64,000 bases of DNA, from the NCBI GenBank assembly GCA_028279445.1, contig JANQNT010000025.1, positions 1 to 64,000 on the forward strand, in the 5' to 3' direction. This document shows, piece after piece, positions 56,718 through 64,000 of the stretch (position 1 is its first letter; every line of letters starts with the position of its first letter). The notes beneath the pieces were generated by a model. It was not told the origin of the DNA. It did not search any database and saw only the letters and a program-made list of their open reading frames with translations. The stretch comes from Tepidamorphaceae bacterium (GTDB lineage: Bacteria; Pseudomonadota; Alphaproteobacteria; Rhizobiales; Tepidamorphaceae). Position numbers and translations under genes: made by a program.

Positions 56718-57034
56718 TGGCCGCCAAGATCAGGAAGGGCGACAAGGTCGTCGTGCTGGCCGGCAAGGACAAGGGCCGCACTGGCGAGGTGATCGAGGTG
56801 CGCCCCAGCGACGCGCGCGCGCTGGTGCGTGGCATCAACATGATCCAGCGCCACCAGCGCCAGACCGCGGCGCAGGAAGGCGGCATCATCCGCCGCGAGG
56901 CGCCCGTACACTTGTCGAACCTGGCGATCGCCGATCCCAAGGACGACAAGCCGACCCGGGTCGGGTTCAAGGCTCTGAAAGATGGGCGCAAGGTGCGGTA
57001 CGCCAAGCGCTCGGGAGAAGAGATCGATGGCTGA
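56717..57034 (+). CDS. rplX: 50S ribosomal protein L24
   Basis: 105 residues with a KOW motif ([25 protein letters not shown]) near the N-terminus and [33 protein letters not shown] in the middle. The frame stays open upstream, but the ATG at 56717 overlapping the rplN stop is the natural start. It overlaps rplE by 8 bases. Confidence 0.96.
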   Translation: MAAKIRKGDKVVVLAGKDKGRTGEVIEVRPSDARALVRGINMIQRHQRQTAAQEGGIIRREAPVHLSNLAIADPKDDKPTRVGFKALKDGRKVRYAKRSGEEIDG

Positions 57035-57584
57035 CACCGCTTACGAGCCGCGGCTGAAGCGCCAGTACGCCGACACCATCCGTCCGGCGCTGGTGGAGAA
57101 GTTCGGCTATGCCAATCCGATGCAGGTGCCGCGGATGGAGAAGATCGTCATCAACATGGGTGTTGGCGAGGCGGTCGGCGATTCCAAGCGGGTGGGCGCG
57201 GCCGCCGGCGACCTGGGGCTGATCGCCGGTCAGCGTCCGGTGGTGACCAAGGCGCGCAAGTCGATCGCCGGCTTCAAGCTGCGCGAGGGCATGGCCATCG
57301 GCGCCAAGGTGACGTTGCGCAAGGCGCGCATGTACGAGTTCCTGGACCGGCTGGTGACCATCGCGCTGCCGCGGGTGCGCGATTTCCGGGGACTGAACCC
57401 GAAGAGCTTCGACGGGCGCGGCAACTATGCGCTCGGCATCAAGGAGCACATCGTTTTCCCGGAAATCGACTACGACAAGGTCGACAACATCATGGGTCTG
57501 GACGTGGTGGTGTGCACCACGGCGAACACGGATGAGGAAGCGTGCGAACTGCTGCGCGGCTTCAACTTCCCGTTCCGCGCCTAA
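57027..57584 (+). CDS. rplE: 50S ribosomal protein L5
   Basis: 185 residues from the ATG at 57027 inside the end of rpl[26 protein letters not shown] and [31 protein letters not shown] are clear signatures, with [19 protein letters not shown] near the C-terminus. L5 binds 5S rRNA and contacts S13. Confidence 0.97.
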   Translation: MADTAYEPRLKRQYADTIRPALVEKFGYANPMQVPRMEKIVINMGVGEAVGDSKRVGAAAGDLGLIAGQRPVVTKARKSIAGFKLREGMAIGAKVTLRKARMYEFLDRLVTIALPRVRDFRGLNPKSFDGRGNYALGIKEHIVFPEIDYDKVDNIMGLDVVVCTTANTDEEACELLRGFNFPFRA

Positions 57585-57614
57585 GCGACGCGGACACGGG
57601 AACAGGAGGAAGGC

Positions 57615-57920
57615 ATGGCGAAGAAGAGTGCGGTCGAGAAGAACAAGCGGCGCGCGCGTCTGGTCAAGCGCTACGCGCAAAAGCGCGCGGAGCTCAAGGC
57701 CCTGACCACCGACCAGTCGCTGTCGATGGAGGAGCGGTTCAAGGCGCAGCTCAAGCTCGCCGAATTGCCGCGCAACTCCTCCAAGACGCGGCTGCGCAAC
57801 CGCTGTCAGGTGTCGGGCAGGCCGCGCGGCTTCTACCGCAAGCTGAAAATGTCACGCATCGCGCTGCGGGAACTGGGCTCCAAGGGCCTGATCCCCGGCA
57901 TGGTCAAGTCGAGCTGGTAA
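57615..57920 (+). CDS. rpsN: 30S ribosomal protein S14 (zinc-independent form)
   Basis: 101 residues, the long form. It has the [44 protein letters not shown]-terminus but only one Cys, so the zinc-binding CxxC pairs of the short type are missing. This is the usual form in alphaproteobacteria. Confidence 0.96.
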   Translation: MAKKSAVEKNKRRARLVKRYAQKRAELKALTTDQSLSMEERFKAQLKLAELPRNSSKTRLRNRCQVSGRPRGFYRKLKMSRIALRELGSKGLIPGMVKSSW

Positions 57921-57933
57921 GGAGACCTGAAGC

Positions 57934-58332
57934 ATGTCGATCGGTGATCCTTTGGGCGATATGCTCACGCGCATCCGCAATGCGCAAATGCGCGGCAAGT
58001 CGGTGGTCAAGACGCCGGCCTCGCGGCTGCGCGAGCGCGTGCTGCATGTGCTGGAGTCGGAAGGCTACATCCGTGGCTTTTCCAAGACCGATTATGATAA
58101 CGGCCGCACGGAATTCGATATCGAATTGAAGTACTTCGACGGCAAGCCGGTGATCCGCGACATCCAGCGGGTCTCCAAGCCGGGCCGGCGGGTCTACTCG
58201 TCGGTGAAGAACCTGCCGCAGATCAACAACGGCCTTGGCGTGTCCATCGTCTCCACGCCCAAGGGCGTGATGTGCGACTGGCAGGCGCGCGAGGAAAATG
58301 TCGGCGGCGAGGTGCTCTGCCGCGTCTTCTAG
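57934..58332 (+). CDS. rpsH: 30S ribosomal protein S8
   Basis: 132 residues with [24 protein letters not shown] at the start and [34 protein letters not shown] near the end, diagnostic of S8. In enterobacteria S8 represses the spc operon; whether this holds here is unknown. Confidence 0.97.
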   Translation: MSIGDPLGDMLTRIRNAQMRGKSVVKTPASRLRERVLHVLESEGYIRGFSKTDYDNGRTEFDIELKYFDGKPVIRDIQRVSKPGRRVYSSVKNLPQINNGLGVSIVSTPKGVMCDWQAREENVGGEVLCRVF

Positions 58333-58370
58333 GCGCTGTGGCCGCACGCAACGAACGGAAATGATGAACG

Positions 58371-58904
58371 ATGTCGCGCATTGGTAAGAGACCGGTCGAG
58401 GTACCGAGTGGCGTCACCGTTTCGGTGGATGGCCAGCAGGTTTCGGCCAAGGGGCCGAAGGGCGAGCTGTCGGTGACGCTGGTGGAGCACGTGCTCGCCG
58501 CGATGGGCGAGGGCGGTGTCGAGGTCACGCCGCGCGATCTGTCGAAGACGTCGCGCTCGGCCTGGGGCATGTCGCGCACGCTGGTGTCCAACATCGTCGA
58601 AGGCGTCTCGAAGGGCTTCGAGAAGAAGCTGGAGATCAACGGCGTGGGTTATCGTGCCGCCGTGCAGGGCAAGGCGCTGCAGTTGTCGCTGGGCTACAGC
58701 CACGACGTCAATTTCGAGATTCCCGACGACGTGCAGATCCAGTGCCCCAAGCCGACCGAGATCGTGGTCAGCGGCATCGATAAGCAGCGCGTCGGCCAGG
58801 TGGCCGCGGATATCCGCAAATGGCGCCAGCCCGAACCCTACAAGGGCAAGGGGATCAAGTACGCGGACGAGCACATCGTGCGCAAGGAAGGCAAGAAGAA
58901 GTAA
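58371..58904 (+). CDS. rplF: 50S ribosomal protein L6
   Basis: 177 residues with [20 protein letters not shown] at the start, [22 protein letters not shown] in the second domain and the C-terminal [25 protein letters not shown]. It lies near the sarcin-ricin loop and the factor-binding site. Confidence 0.97.
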   Translation: MSRIGKRPVEVPSGVTVSVDGQQVSAKGPKGELSVTLVEHVLAAMGEGGVEVTPRDLSKTSRSAWGMSRTLVSNIVEGVSKGFEKKLEINGVGYRAAVQGKALQLSLGYSHDVNFEIPDDVQIQCPKPTEIVVSGIDKQRVGQVAADIRKWRQPEPYKGKGIKYADEHIVRKEGKKK

Positions 58905-58909
58905 CGGCC

Positions 58910-59275
58910 ATGAGCAGCAAGAGCTTGAGCATTCAGCAGCGCCGCGCCGGGCGGGTGCGCCGGCGGCTTGCCAGGAACAACGCCGGGCGTCCGCGTCTGT
59001 CGGTGTTCCGCTCCTCGAAGAACATCTATGCCCAGGTGATTGACGATGTCGCCGGCGTCACGGTCGCGTCCGCCTCGACGGCGGAGAAAGACCTCAAGGC
59101 CAAGCTGAAGACCGGCGCGGATACCGCGGCGGCGGGCATGGTCGGCAAGCTGGTCGCCGAGCGGGCGAAGGAAAAGGGTATCTCCAAGGTCGTCTTCGAC
59201 CGTGGTCCCTACATCTATCACGGCCGCATCAAGGCGCTTGCGGACGGTGCCCGCGAGGCCGGGCTGGAGTTCTAA
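58910..59275 (+). CDS. rplR: 50S ribosomal protein L18
   Basis: 121 residues from the ATG at 58910. [35 protein letters not shown] and [28 protein letters not shown] are typical; it binds 5S rRNA with L5. The frame continues open upstream inside rplF, but this start is the conserved one. Confidence 0.96.
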   Translation: MSSKSLSIQQRRAGRVRRRLARNNAGRPRLSVFRSSKNIYAQVIDDVAGVTVASASTAEKDLKAKLKTGADTAAAGMVGKLVAERAKEKGISKVVFDRGPYIYHGRIKALADGAREAGLEF

Positions 59276-59314
59276 TTCAGGCGGCGCTGGCTGCTGCAAA
59301 CGGACATTGAACGA

Positions 59315-59872
59315 ATGGCAAATCCGAACATGCGACCCAATCAGCGCGATGAGCGCGACAGCGAGTTCGTCGACCGGCTGGTGCACATCAACCGCGTCGC
59401 CAAGGTGGTCAAGGGCGGCCGGCGCTTCGGTTTCGCCGCGCTGGTGGTCGTGGGCGACCAGAAGGGCCGTGTCGGCTTCGGCCACGGCAAGGCGCGCGAG
59501 GTGCCGGAGGCGATCCGCAAGGCGACCGAATCCGCCAAGCGGCAGATGATCCGCGTGCCGCTGCGCGAGGGCCGTACGCTGCATCACGACGTCTATGGAC
59601 GCCACGGCGCGGGCCGCGTGGTCCTGCGCGCCGCACCGCCCGGCACCGGCATCATCGCTGGCGGTCCGATGCGCGCGGTGTTCGAGACGCTGGGCGTGCA
59701 GGACGTGGTCGCCAAGGCGCTGGGGTCGTCGAACCCCTACAACATGGTGCGCGCCACGTTCGAGGCGCTGAAGGAAGAAGATAGCCCGCGCTCGGTGGCG
59801 GCGCGTCGGGGCCTGAAGGTCTCCACGCTGCAGTCGCGCCGGCGTGACGGCAGCGATGTCGCCGAGGCTTGA
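59315..59872 (+). CDS. rpsE: 30S ribosomal protein S5
   Basis: 185 residues with the double-stranded-RNA-binding-like domain [50 protein letters not shown] and [34 protein letters not shown]. It shapes decoding accuracy at the mRNA entry. Confidence 0.97.
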   Translation: MANPNMRPNQRDERDSEFVDRLVHINRVAKVVKGGRRFGFAALVVVGDQKGRVGFGHGKAREVPEAIRKATESAKRQMIRVPLREGRTLHHDVYGRHGAGRVVLRAAPPGTGIIAGGPMRAVFETLGVQDVVAKALGSSNPYNMVRATFEALKEEDSPRSVAARRGLKVSTLQSRRRDGSDVAEA

Positions 59873-59901
59873 GCGGCGCGCATCGGGAAAGGCAACGGAC
59901 C

Positions 59902-60087
59902 ATGGCCAAGAAGACCATCACGGTTGAACAGATCGGCAGCCCGCTGCGCCGCCCAAGGGACCAGCGCGCGACGCTCGTCGGTCTGGGTCTGAACAAGATG
60001 AACCGCCGCCGCACGCTGGAGGACACCCCGGCCGTGCGCGGCATGATCAAGAAGGTCCAGCACCTCGTCCGCGTGGTCGAGGATTGA
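59902..60087 (+). CDS. rpmD: 50S ribosomal protein L30
   Basis: 61 residues with [51 protein letters not shown], the full L30 pattern. It is followed by a 142-base gap holding a dispersed-type palindrome, then rplO. Confidence 0.96.
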   Translation: MAKKTITVEQIGSPLRRPRDQRATLVGLGLNKMNRRRTLEDTPAVRGMIKKVQHLVRVVED

Positions 60088-60134
60088 CGCGTATTCCCGA
60101 AAAGCGGAAACCGGTTTTTGGACAAGAATACGCG
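60088..60134. repeat. Rhizobial-type extragenic palindrome between rpmD and rplO
   Basis: CGCGTATTC (60088-60096) and GAATACGCG (60126-60134) are perfect 9-base inverted arms enclosing a segment with GAAAAGCGGAAACCGG. From memory, near-identical palindromes are scattered between genes of many Hyphomicrobiales genomes. It begins directly at the rpmD stop and could alter mRNA stability inside the operon. Confidence 0.7.
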
Positions 60135-60229
60135 CCAGAACAAACTGCCTCTAATGCCCAGTTCGTTGGGCCTTTTGAGGCGATCACAATTTTGCTTGCC
60201 GCATTGCGGTTGCGGCCGGAGTGACAGAT

Positions 60230-60841
60230 ATGAAGCTCAACGAGATCAGCGATAATCCCGGCGCGGTGAAGGCGCGCAAGCGGGTCGGGCGCGGCATCGG
60301 TTCGGGCACCGGCAAGACCGCCGGGCGCGGTCACAAGGGCCAGAAATCGCGTTCGGGCGTGGCCATCAAGGGTTTTGAGGGTGGTCAGATGCCGATCCAT
60401 CGGCGGCTGCCCAAGCGTGGCTTCAACAAGCCGTTCCGCAAGGAGTATACCGCCGTCAATCTGGACCGGATTCAGCAGGCGGTCGATGCGGGCAGGCTTG
60501 ACGCCAAGAAGCCGGTGGACGTGGCGGCGCTGGTCGCGGCCGGCGTGGTGCGCAGGGCGCTCGATGGTGTGCGTATCCTGGGCCGCGGCGAGTTGAAGGC
60601 GAAGATCGCGTTCAAGGTCGCCGGTGCCAGCGCCACGGCGAAGGCGGCGATCGAGAAGGCCGGTGGCAGCGTCGAACTGATTGAAGCCAAGGCGGACAGT
60701 GACGCGGCCAAGACCGATCCGGTCAAGACCGAGAAGAAGGCCAAGACGAAGGACGACGAGAAGGCCGGGACGCCAAAGGAAACGAAGGCGGAAAAGGCCG
60801 ACCAGTCGGGTGACAAGTCTGATAAGACCGACGAAGGCTAA
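60230..60841 (+). CDS. rplO: 50S ribosomal protein L15 with a charged C-terminal tail
   Basis: 203 residues from the ATG at 60230 (a GTG nine bases upstream is the alternative). The L15 body, about 1-155, has [24 protein letters not shown] and [17 protein letters not shown]. From about 157 a 45-residue Lys/Asp/Glu/Thr-rich tail follows, absent from short L15 proteins. It helps late 50S assembly. Confidence 0.95.
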   Translation: MKLNEISDNPGAVKARKRVGRGIGSGTGKTAGRGHKGQKSRSGVAIKGFEGGQMPIHRRLPKRGFNKPFRKEYTAVNLDRIQQAVDAGRLDAKKPVDVAALVAAGVVRRALDGVRILGRGELKAKIAFKVAGASATAKAAIEKAGGSVELIEAKADSDAAKTDPVKTEKKAKTKDDEKAGTPKETKAEKADQSGDKSDKTDEG

Positions 60842-60942
60842 CGGTGCGGGGAGCGCCGGGCCGAAGCGCGTGCACACGGTAGGCGGGGGCTAGCCGCCGG
60901 TCTTCAAGCCGGCACAACCGGATACCGATTGCGGAGACGATA

Positions 60943-62277
60943 ATGGCATCAGCCGCCGAGCAACTTGCCGCCAATATCAACTTTGGTGCCCTGGCCAAGG
61001 CCGAGGAACTGAAGAAGCGCATCTGGTTCACGCTCGGCGCGTTGCTGATCTATCGCATCGGCACCTACATCCCGCTTCCCGGTATCGACCCGCAGGCCGT
61101 CTCCGAACTGTTCAATCGCCAGGCGAGCGGCATTCTCGGCCTGTTCAACGTCTTTGCCGGCGGTGCGGTGGAGCGCATGGCGATCTTCGCGCTCAACATC
61201 ATGCCGTACATCTCGGCATCGATCATCGTACAGCTCCTGACCACCGTCTCGCCGCATCTTGAGCAGCTCAAGAAAGAAGGCGAGCAGGGCCGCAAGCAGA
61301 TCAACCAGTACACTCGCTACGGCACCGTGTTCCTGGCCGCGATCCAGGCCTACGGCATCTCCGTGGGGCTTGAGGGCACCGGCACGGTGGTGATCGATCC
61401 GGGCTGGTTCTTCCGCATCTCCACCGTCATCACGCTGGTTGGCGGCACCGTGTTCCTGATGTGGCTCGGCGAGCAGGTCACCCAGCGCGGCGTGGGCAAC
61501 GGCATCTCGCTGATCATCTTCGCCGGCATCGTCGCCTCGTTCCCCGGTGCCATCGCCGGCATGCTGGAACTGGGCCGCCAGGGCGCGCTGTCGACCCCGC
61601 TGATCCTCGGCATCATCGTGCTGCTGATCGCCGTCGTCATCCTGATCGTCTTTGTGGAGCGCGCCCAGCGCCGGCTGCTGATCCAGTATCCCAAGCGCCA
61701 GGTGGGCAACCGCATGTTCCAGGGCGATTCCTCGCACCTGCCGCTGAAGCTCAACACCGCCGGCGTGATCCCGCCGATCTTCGCCTCGTCGTTGTTGTTG
61801 CTGCCGATCACGGTGGCCAACTTCTCCGCCGGCCAGGGTCCGGAATGGCTGGTGACCATCACCGCGCTATTGGGGCACGGCCAGCCGCTCTATCTGACCT
61901 TCTACGCGGCGATGATCATCTTCTTCGCCTTCTTCTACACGGCGATCGTGTTCAACCCGAAGGACACCGCCGACAACCTGAAGAAGCATGGCGGCTTCAT
62001 TCCCGGTATCCGGCCGGGCGAGAAAACGGCTGAACACATCGATTTCGTGCTGACACGCATCACCACCGTGGGCGCTGCCTATCTGGCGCTGGTCTGCCTG
62101 CTGCCGGAGTTCCTGATCGGCTATTCGGGCATTCCGTTCTATCTCGGCGGCACGTCGCTGCTGATCGTCGTGTCGGTGACCATGGATACCGTGTCGCAGG
62201 TGCAGGGCCATCTGCTGGCGCACCAGTACGAAGGTCTCATCAAGAAGGCCAAACTTCGTGGGGGCAAGCGTCGATGA
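60943..62277 (+). CDS. secY: Preprotein translocase subunit SecY
   Basis: 444 residues with ten hydrophobic helices. [12 protein letters not shown] near 46, [19 protein letters not shown] near 85, the [17 protein letters not shown] region near 186, and [28 protein letters not shown] near 340 are SecY signatures. It forms the Sec channel with SecE (34222). The stop overlaps the adk start (ATGA). Confidence 0.98.
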   Translation: MASAAEQLAANINFGALAKAEELKKRIWFTLGALLIYRIGTYIPLPGIDPQAVSELFNRQASGILGLFNVFAGGAVERMAIFALNIMPYISASIIVQLLTTVSPHLEQLKKEGEQGRKQINQYTRYGTVFLAAIQAYGISVGLEGTGTVVIDPGWFFRISTVITLVGGTVFLMWLGEQVTQRGVGNGISLIIFAGIVASFPGAIAGMLELGRQGALSTPLILGIIVLLIAVVILIVFVERAQRRLLIQYPKRQVGNRMFQGDSSHLPLKLNTAGVIPPIFASSLLLLPITVANFSAGQGPEWLVTITALLGHGQPLYLTFYAAMIIFFAFFYTAIVFNPKDTADNLKKHGGFIPGIRPGEKTAEHIDFVLTRITTVGAAYLALVCLLPEFLIGYSGIPFYLGGTSLLIVVSVTMDTVSQVQGHLLAHQYEGLIKKAKLRGGKRR

Positions 62278-62855
62278 GACTGGTTCTTCTGGGGCCGCCG
62301 GGGGCGGGCAAGGGTACCCAGGCAAAGCGTATCGAAGAGCGCTACAGCGCGGTTCAGCTATCCACCGGCGACATGTTGCGCGCCGCCGTCGCGGCGAAGA
62401 CGCCGGTCGGCCTGAAGGCGCAGCCGATCATGGAAGGCGGCGGGCTGGTTCCCGACGAGATCGTTGTCGGCATCATCGCCGAGAGGCTCGAGGAGCCCGA
62501 TGCGGCACAGGGTTTCATTCTCGATGGCTTTCCCCGCACGGTCGGCCAGGCCAAGGCGCTCGACGCCATGTTGTCGGAGAAGGGGATCGCACTCGACGCG
62601 GTGCTGGAGCTGACCGTCAACGAGGACGAGCTGGTCAAGCGTATGGAAACGCGCGTCGCCGAGACCAGGGCGGCCGGCGGAACGGTGCGCGCCGACGACA
62701 ATCCGGATGCGTTCCGCAAGCGTCTGGTCGCCTACCGCGAGCAGACCGCGCCGCTGTCGGACTACTATCGCGGCACGGGGCTGTTGAAGACCGTCGACGG
62801 CATGCGTTCGATCGACGAGGTGAGCACCGCGGTGAATGCCGCGCTGGATGGATAG
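62274..62855 (+). CDS. adk: Adenylate kinase (short-LID form)
   Basis: 193 residues. The P-loop [14 protein letters not shown] is at 7-20, [11 protein letters not shown] near 31 and [17 protein letters not shown] near 82. It lacks the long zinc-binding LID insertion, so it is the short type common in alphaproteobacteria. It interconverts ATP, ADP and AMP. It is coupled to secY by a 4-base overlap. Confidence 0.97.
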   Translation: MRLVLLGPPGAGKGTQAKRIEERYSAVQLSTGDMLRAAVAAKTPVGLKAQPIMEGGGLVPDEIVVGIIAERLEEPDAAQGFILDGFPRTVGQAKALDAMLSEKGIALDAVLELTVNEDELVKRMETRVAETRAAGGTVRADDNPDAFRKRLVAYREQTAPLSDYYRGTGLLKTVDGMRSIDEVSTAVNAALDG

Positions 62856-62884
62856 AAAGTTAGGAAAACGGGGCGTTTGGATGG

Positions 62885-62913
62885 TTGACGAGCGGGCCGG
62901 TGATCGATATTTC
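62885..62913 (+). promoter_or_regulatory. Sigma70-type promoter before rpsM
   Basis: TTGACG (62885-62890) and TATTTC (62908-62913) are spaced by 17 bases in the 234-base adk-rpsM gap. They could drive rpsM-rpsK and the rpoA expected next, independently of the upstream spc genes. Confidence 0.55.
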
Positions 62914-63089
62914 TCGGCTCTCTTATTCGTAAGATGACCAGAACCGGATTCGGAGGGGCCCATGCGCCTTCGGGGAGCCGGTTTTTCGTCTTGCGATATT
63001 TGTGTTGCTTGCCGTCCGGCGCGTTGGACATCGCTGGCTTTCAGGAACGGTAGACCCGGCCGGGTATCCGGCCACGGTGGAGACAGAAC

Positions 63090-63458
63090 ATGGCCCGCAT
63101 CGCAGGCGTCAATATCCCGACCAACAAGCGCGTGGTGATCGCGCTGCAGTATATTCATGGCATCGGGTCCCGGAAGGCGCAGGAGATCTGCGAGAAGGTC
63201 AACATCGCGGCTCCGCGCCGCGTCAACGAACTGACCGACGCGGAAGTGCTCAAGGTGCGCGAAGTGATCGATCGCGACTATCTGGTCGAGGGTGACCTGC
63301 GCCGCGACGTGGCGATGAACGTCAAGCGGCTGATGGATCTGGGTTGCTACCGCGGCCTGCGCCATCGCCGTGGCCTGCCGGTGCGCGGACAGCGCACGCA
63401 CACCAATGCGCGCACGCGAAAAGGTCCGGCCAAGGCCATCGCGGGCAAGAAGAAATAG
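63090..63458 (+). CDS. rpsM: 30S ribosomal protein S13
   Basis: 122 residues with [25 protein letters not shown] at the start and [37 protein letters not shown] at the end, the full S13 pattern. It contacts tRNA and L5 across the subunit interface. Confidence 0.97.
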   Translation: MARIAGVNIPTNKRVVIALQYIHGIGSRKAQEICEKVNIAAPRRVNELTDAEVLKVREVIDRDYLVEGDLRRDVAMNVKRLMDLGCYRGLRHRRGLPVRGQRTHTNARTRKGPAKAIAGKKK

Positions 63459-63519
63459 GTATTTCCCATCGCGCCGCCCTTGTGGCGGTGCGCTGGCATC
63501 AGGGACACGATCATCCGTC

Positions 63520-63909
63520 ATGGCCAAGGACACCAAACGCGTCGCCAGGCGCGAGCGTAAGAACATCGCCTCGGGCGTGGCGCATGTGAACGCGAGCTTC
63601 AACAACACCATGATCACCATCACCGATGTGCAGGGGAACACGATCTCCTGGGCATCCGCCGGTGGCATGGGGTTCAAGGGATCGCGCAAGTCGACGCCCT
63701 ACGCGGCGCAGTTGGCCGCCGAGGATGCCGCCAAGAAGGCGTCCGAGCACGGCATGCGCACGCTGGAAGTGGAAGTGCGCGGCCCCGGTTCGGGCCGTGA
63801 ATCGGCGCTCAGGGCGCTGCAGGCGGCGGGTTTTGCCATCACGTCGATCCGCGATGTGACGCCGATCCCGCACAACGGCTGCCGTCCGCGCAAGAAGCGC
63901 CGGGTGTAA
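63520..63909 (+). CDS. rpsK: 30S ribosomal protein S11
   Basis: 129 residues from the ATG at 63520. [46 protein letters not shown] and the C-terminal [18 protein letters not shown] are diagnostic. It lies on the 30S platform. No further gene start is seen before the window ends; rpoA is expected next. Confidence 0.97.
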   Translation: MAKDTKRVARRERKNIASGVAHVNASFNNTMITITDVQGNTISWASAGGMGFKGSRKSTPYAAQLAAEDAAKKASEHGMRTLEVEVRGPGSGRESALRALQAAGFAITSIRDVTPIPHNGCRPRKKRRV

Positions 63910-64000
63910 CGACGAGAGGCCTGCCCGCGCGGGCTTTGAGCGGTTGGCCGCGGAGCGCACGAAGACCCGGCGGGGCAGGTCGCGGAACCGACGGTGAACC

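Overview
The window is high-GC DNA from an alphaproteobacterium, most likely of the Hyphomicrobiales (Rhizobiales). This rests on the order rlmB - tRNA-Tyr - tRNA-Gly - tRNA-Trp - secE - nusG - rplKAJL - rpoBC - rpsL - rpsG - fusA - tuf - S10/spc genes, the short zinc-less adenylate kinase, and a rhizobial-type extragenic palindrome between rpmD and rplO. The taxonomic call is from memory of gene order and was not searched.

Layout. (1) 1-6.0 kb is accessory: the 3' part of a putative sugar-acid catabolic protein, a SRPBCC-fold protein, then an AT-richer 2.4-kb block (about 2030-4392) with a small exported protein and an agmatine-deiminase-family protein. This block is bounded by a tRNA-Thr gene and an imperfect copy of that tRNA's 3' end, so it looks like the remnant of a tRNA-integrated element. 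Several small exported or membrane-anchored proteins follow. (2) 6.0-7.7 kb is the conserved rlmB/tRNA-Tyr/tRNA-Gly/tRNA-Trp block. A 46-residue Cys/His-rich exported peptide sits where many relatives carry a tuf copy. (3) 7.7-34.2 kb is a 26-kb metabolic island lying exactly between tRNA-Trp and secE. (4) 34.2-64.0 kb is the transcription/translation super-operon from secE to rpsK; rpoA would be expected just outside.

The island is the notable part. It holds an apparently complete coenzyme F420 module (NADPH:F420 reductase, CofE, CofD, CofC and a fused CofG/CofH), one LLM-class F420-dependent oxidoreductase, a three-subunit molybdenum hydroxylase whose iron-sulfur subunit is fused to a CoxG-like domain, an M20 metallohydrolase, a fold-type II PLP enzyme, a DUF1989 protein, a two-subunit CoA-transferase, a TRAP transporter, a LIV-type ABC transporter and a GntR/HutC regulator. 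Read together it looks like a self-contained catabolic pathway: import, hydroxylation of a (probably N-heterocyclic) substrate, F420H2-dependent reduction, hydrolysis and elimination, then CoA activation. The substrate cannot be named from sequence.

A recurrent AT-rich motif near GATATTGTWCTATCATT lies in five island promoter regions: before the DUF1989 gene, the PLP enzyme, the LLM gene, between the divergent Mo-hydroxylase and F420 operons, and before the ABC transporter. It is probably the operator of one regulon, plausibly that of the GntR protein.

The ribosomal half is conventional, with a few features worth noting: Ala/Pro/Glu-rich and Lys/Asp-rich C-terminal extensions on L3 and L15, a repeat-structured rplL-rpoB spacer, good sigma70-type promoters before rpsL and rpsM, and a strong terminator after rpoC.
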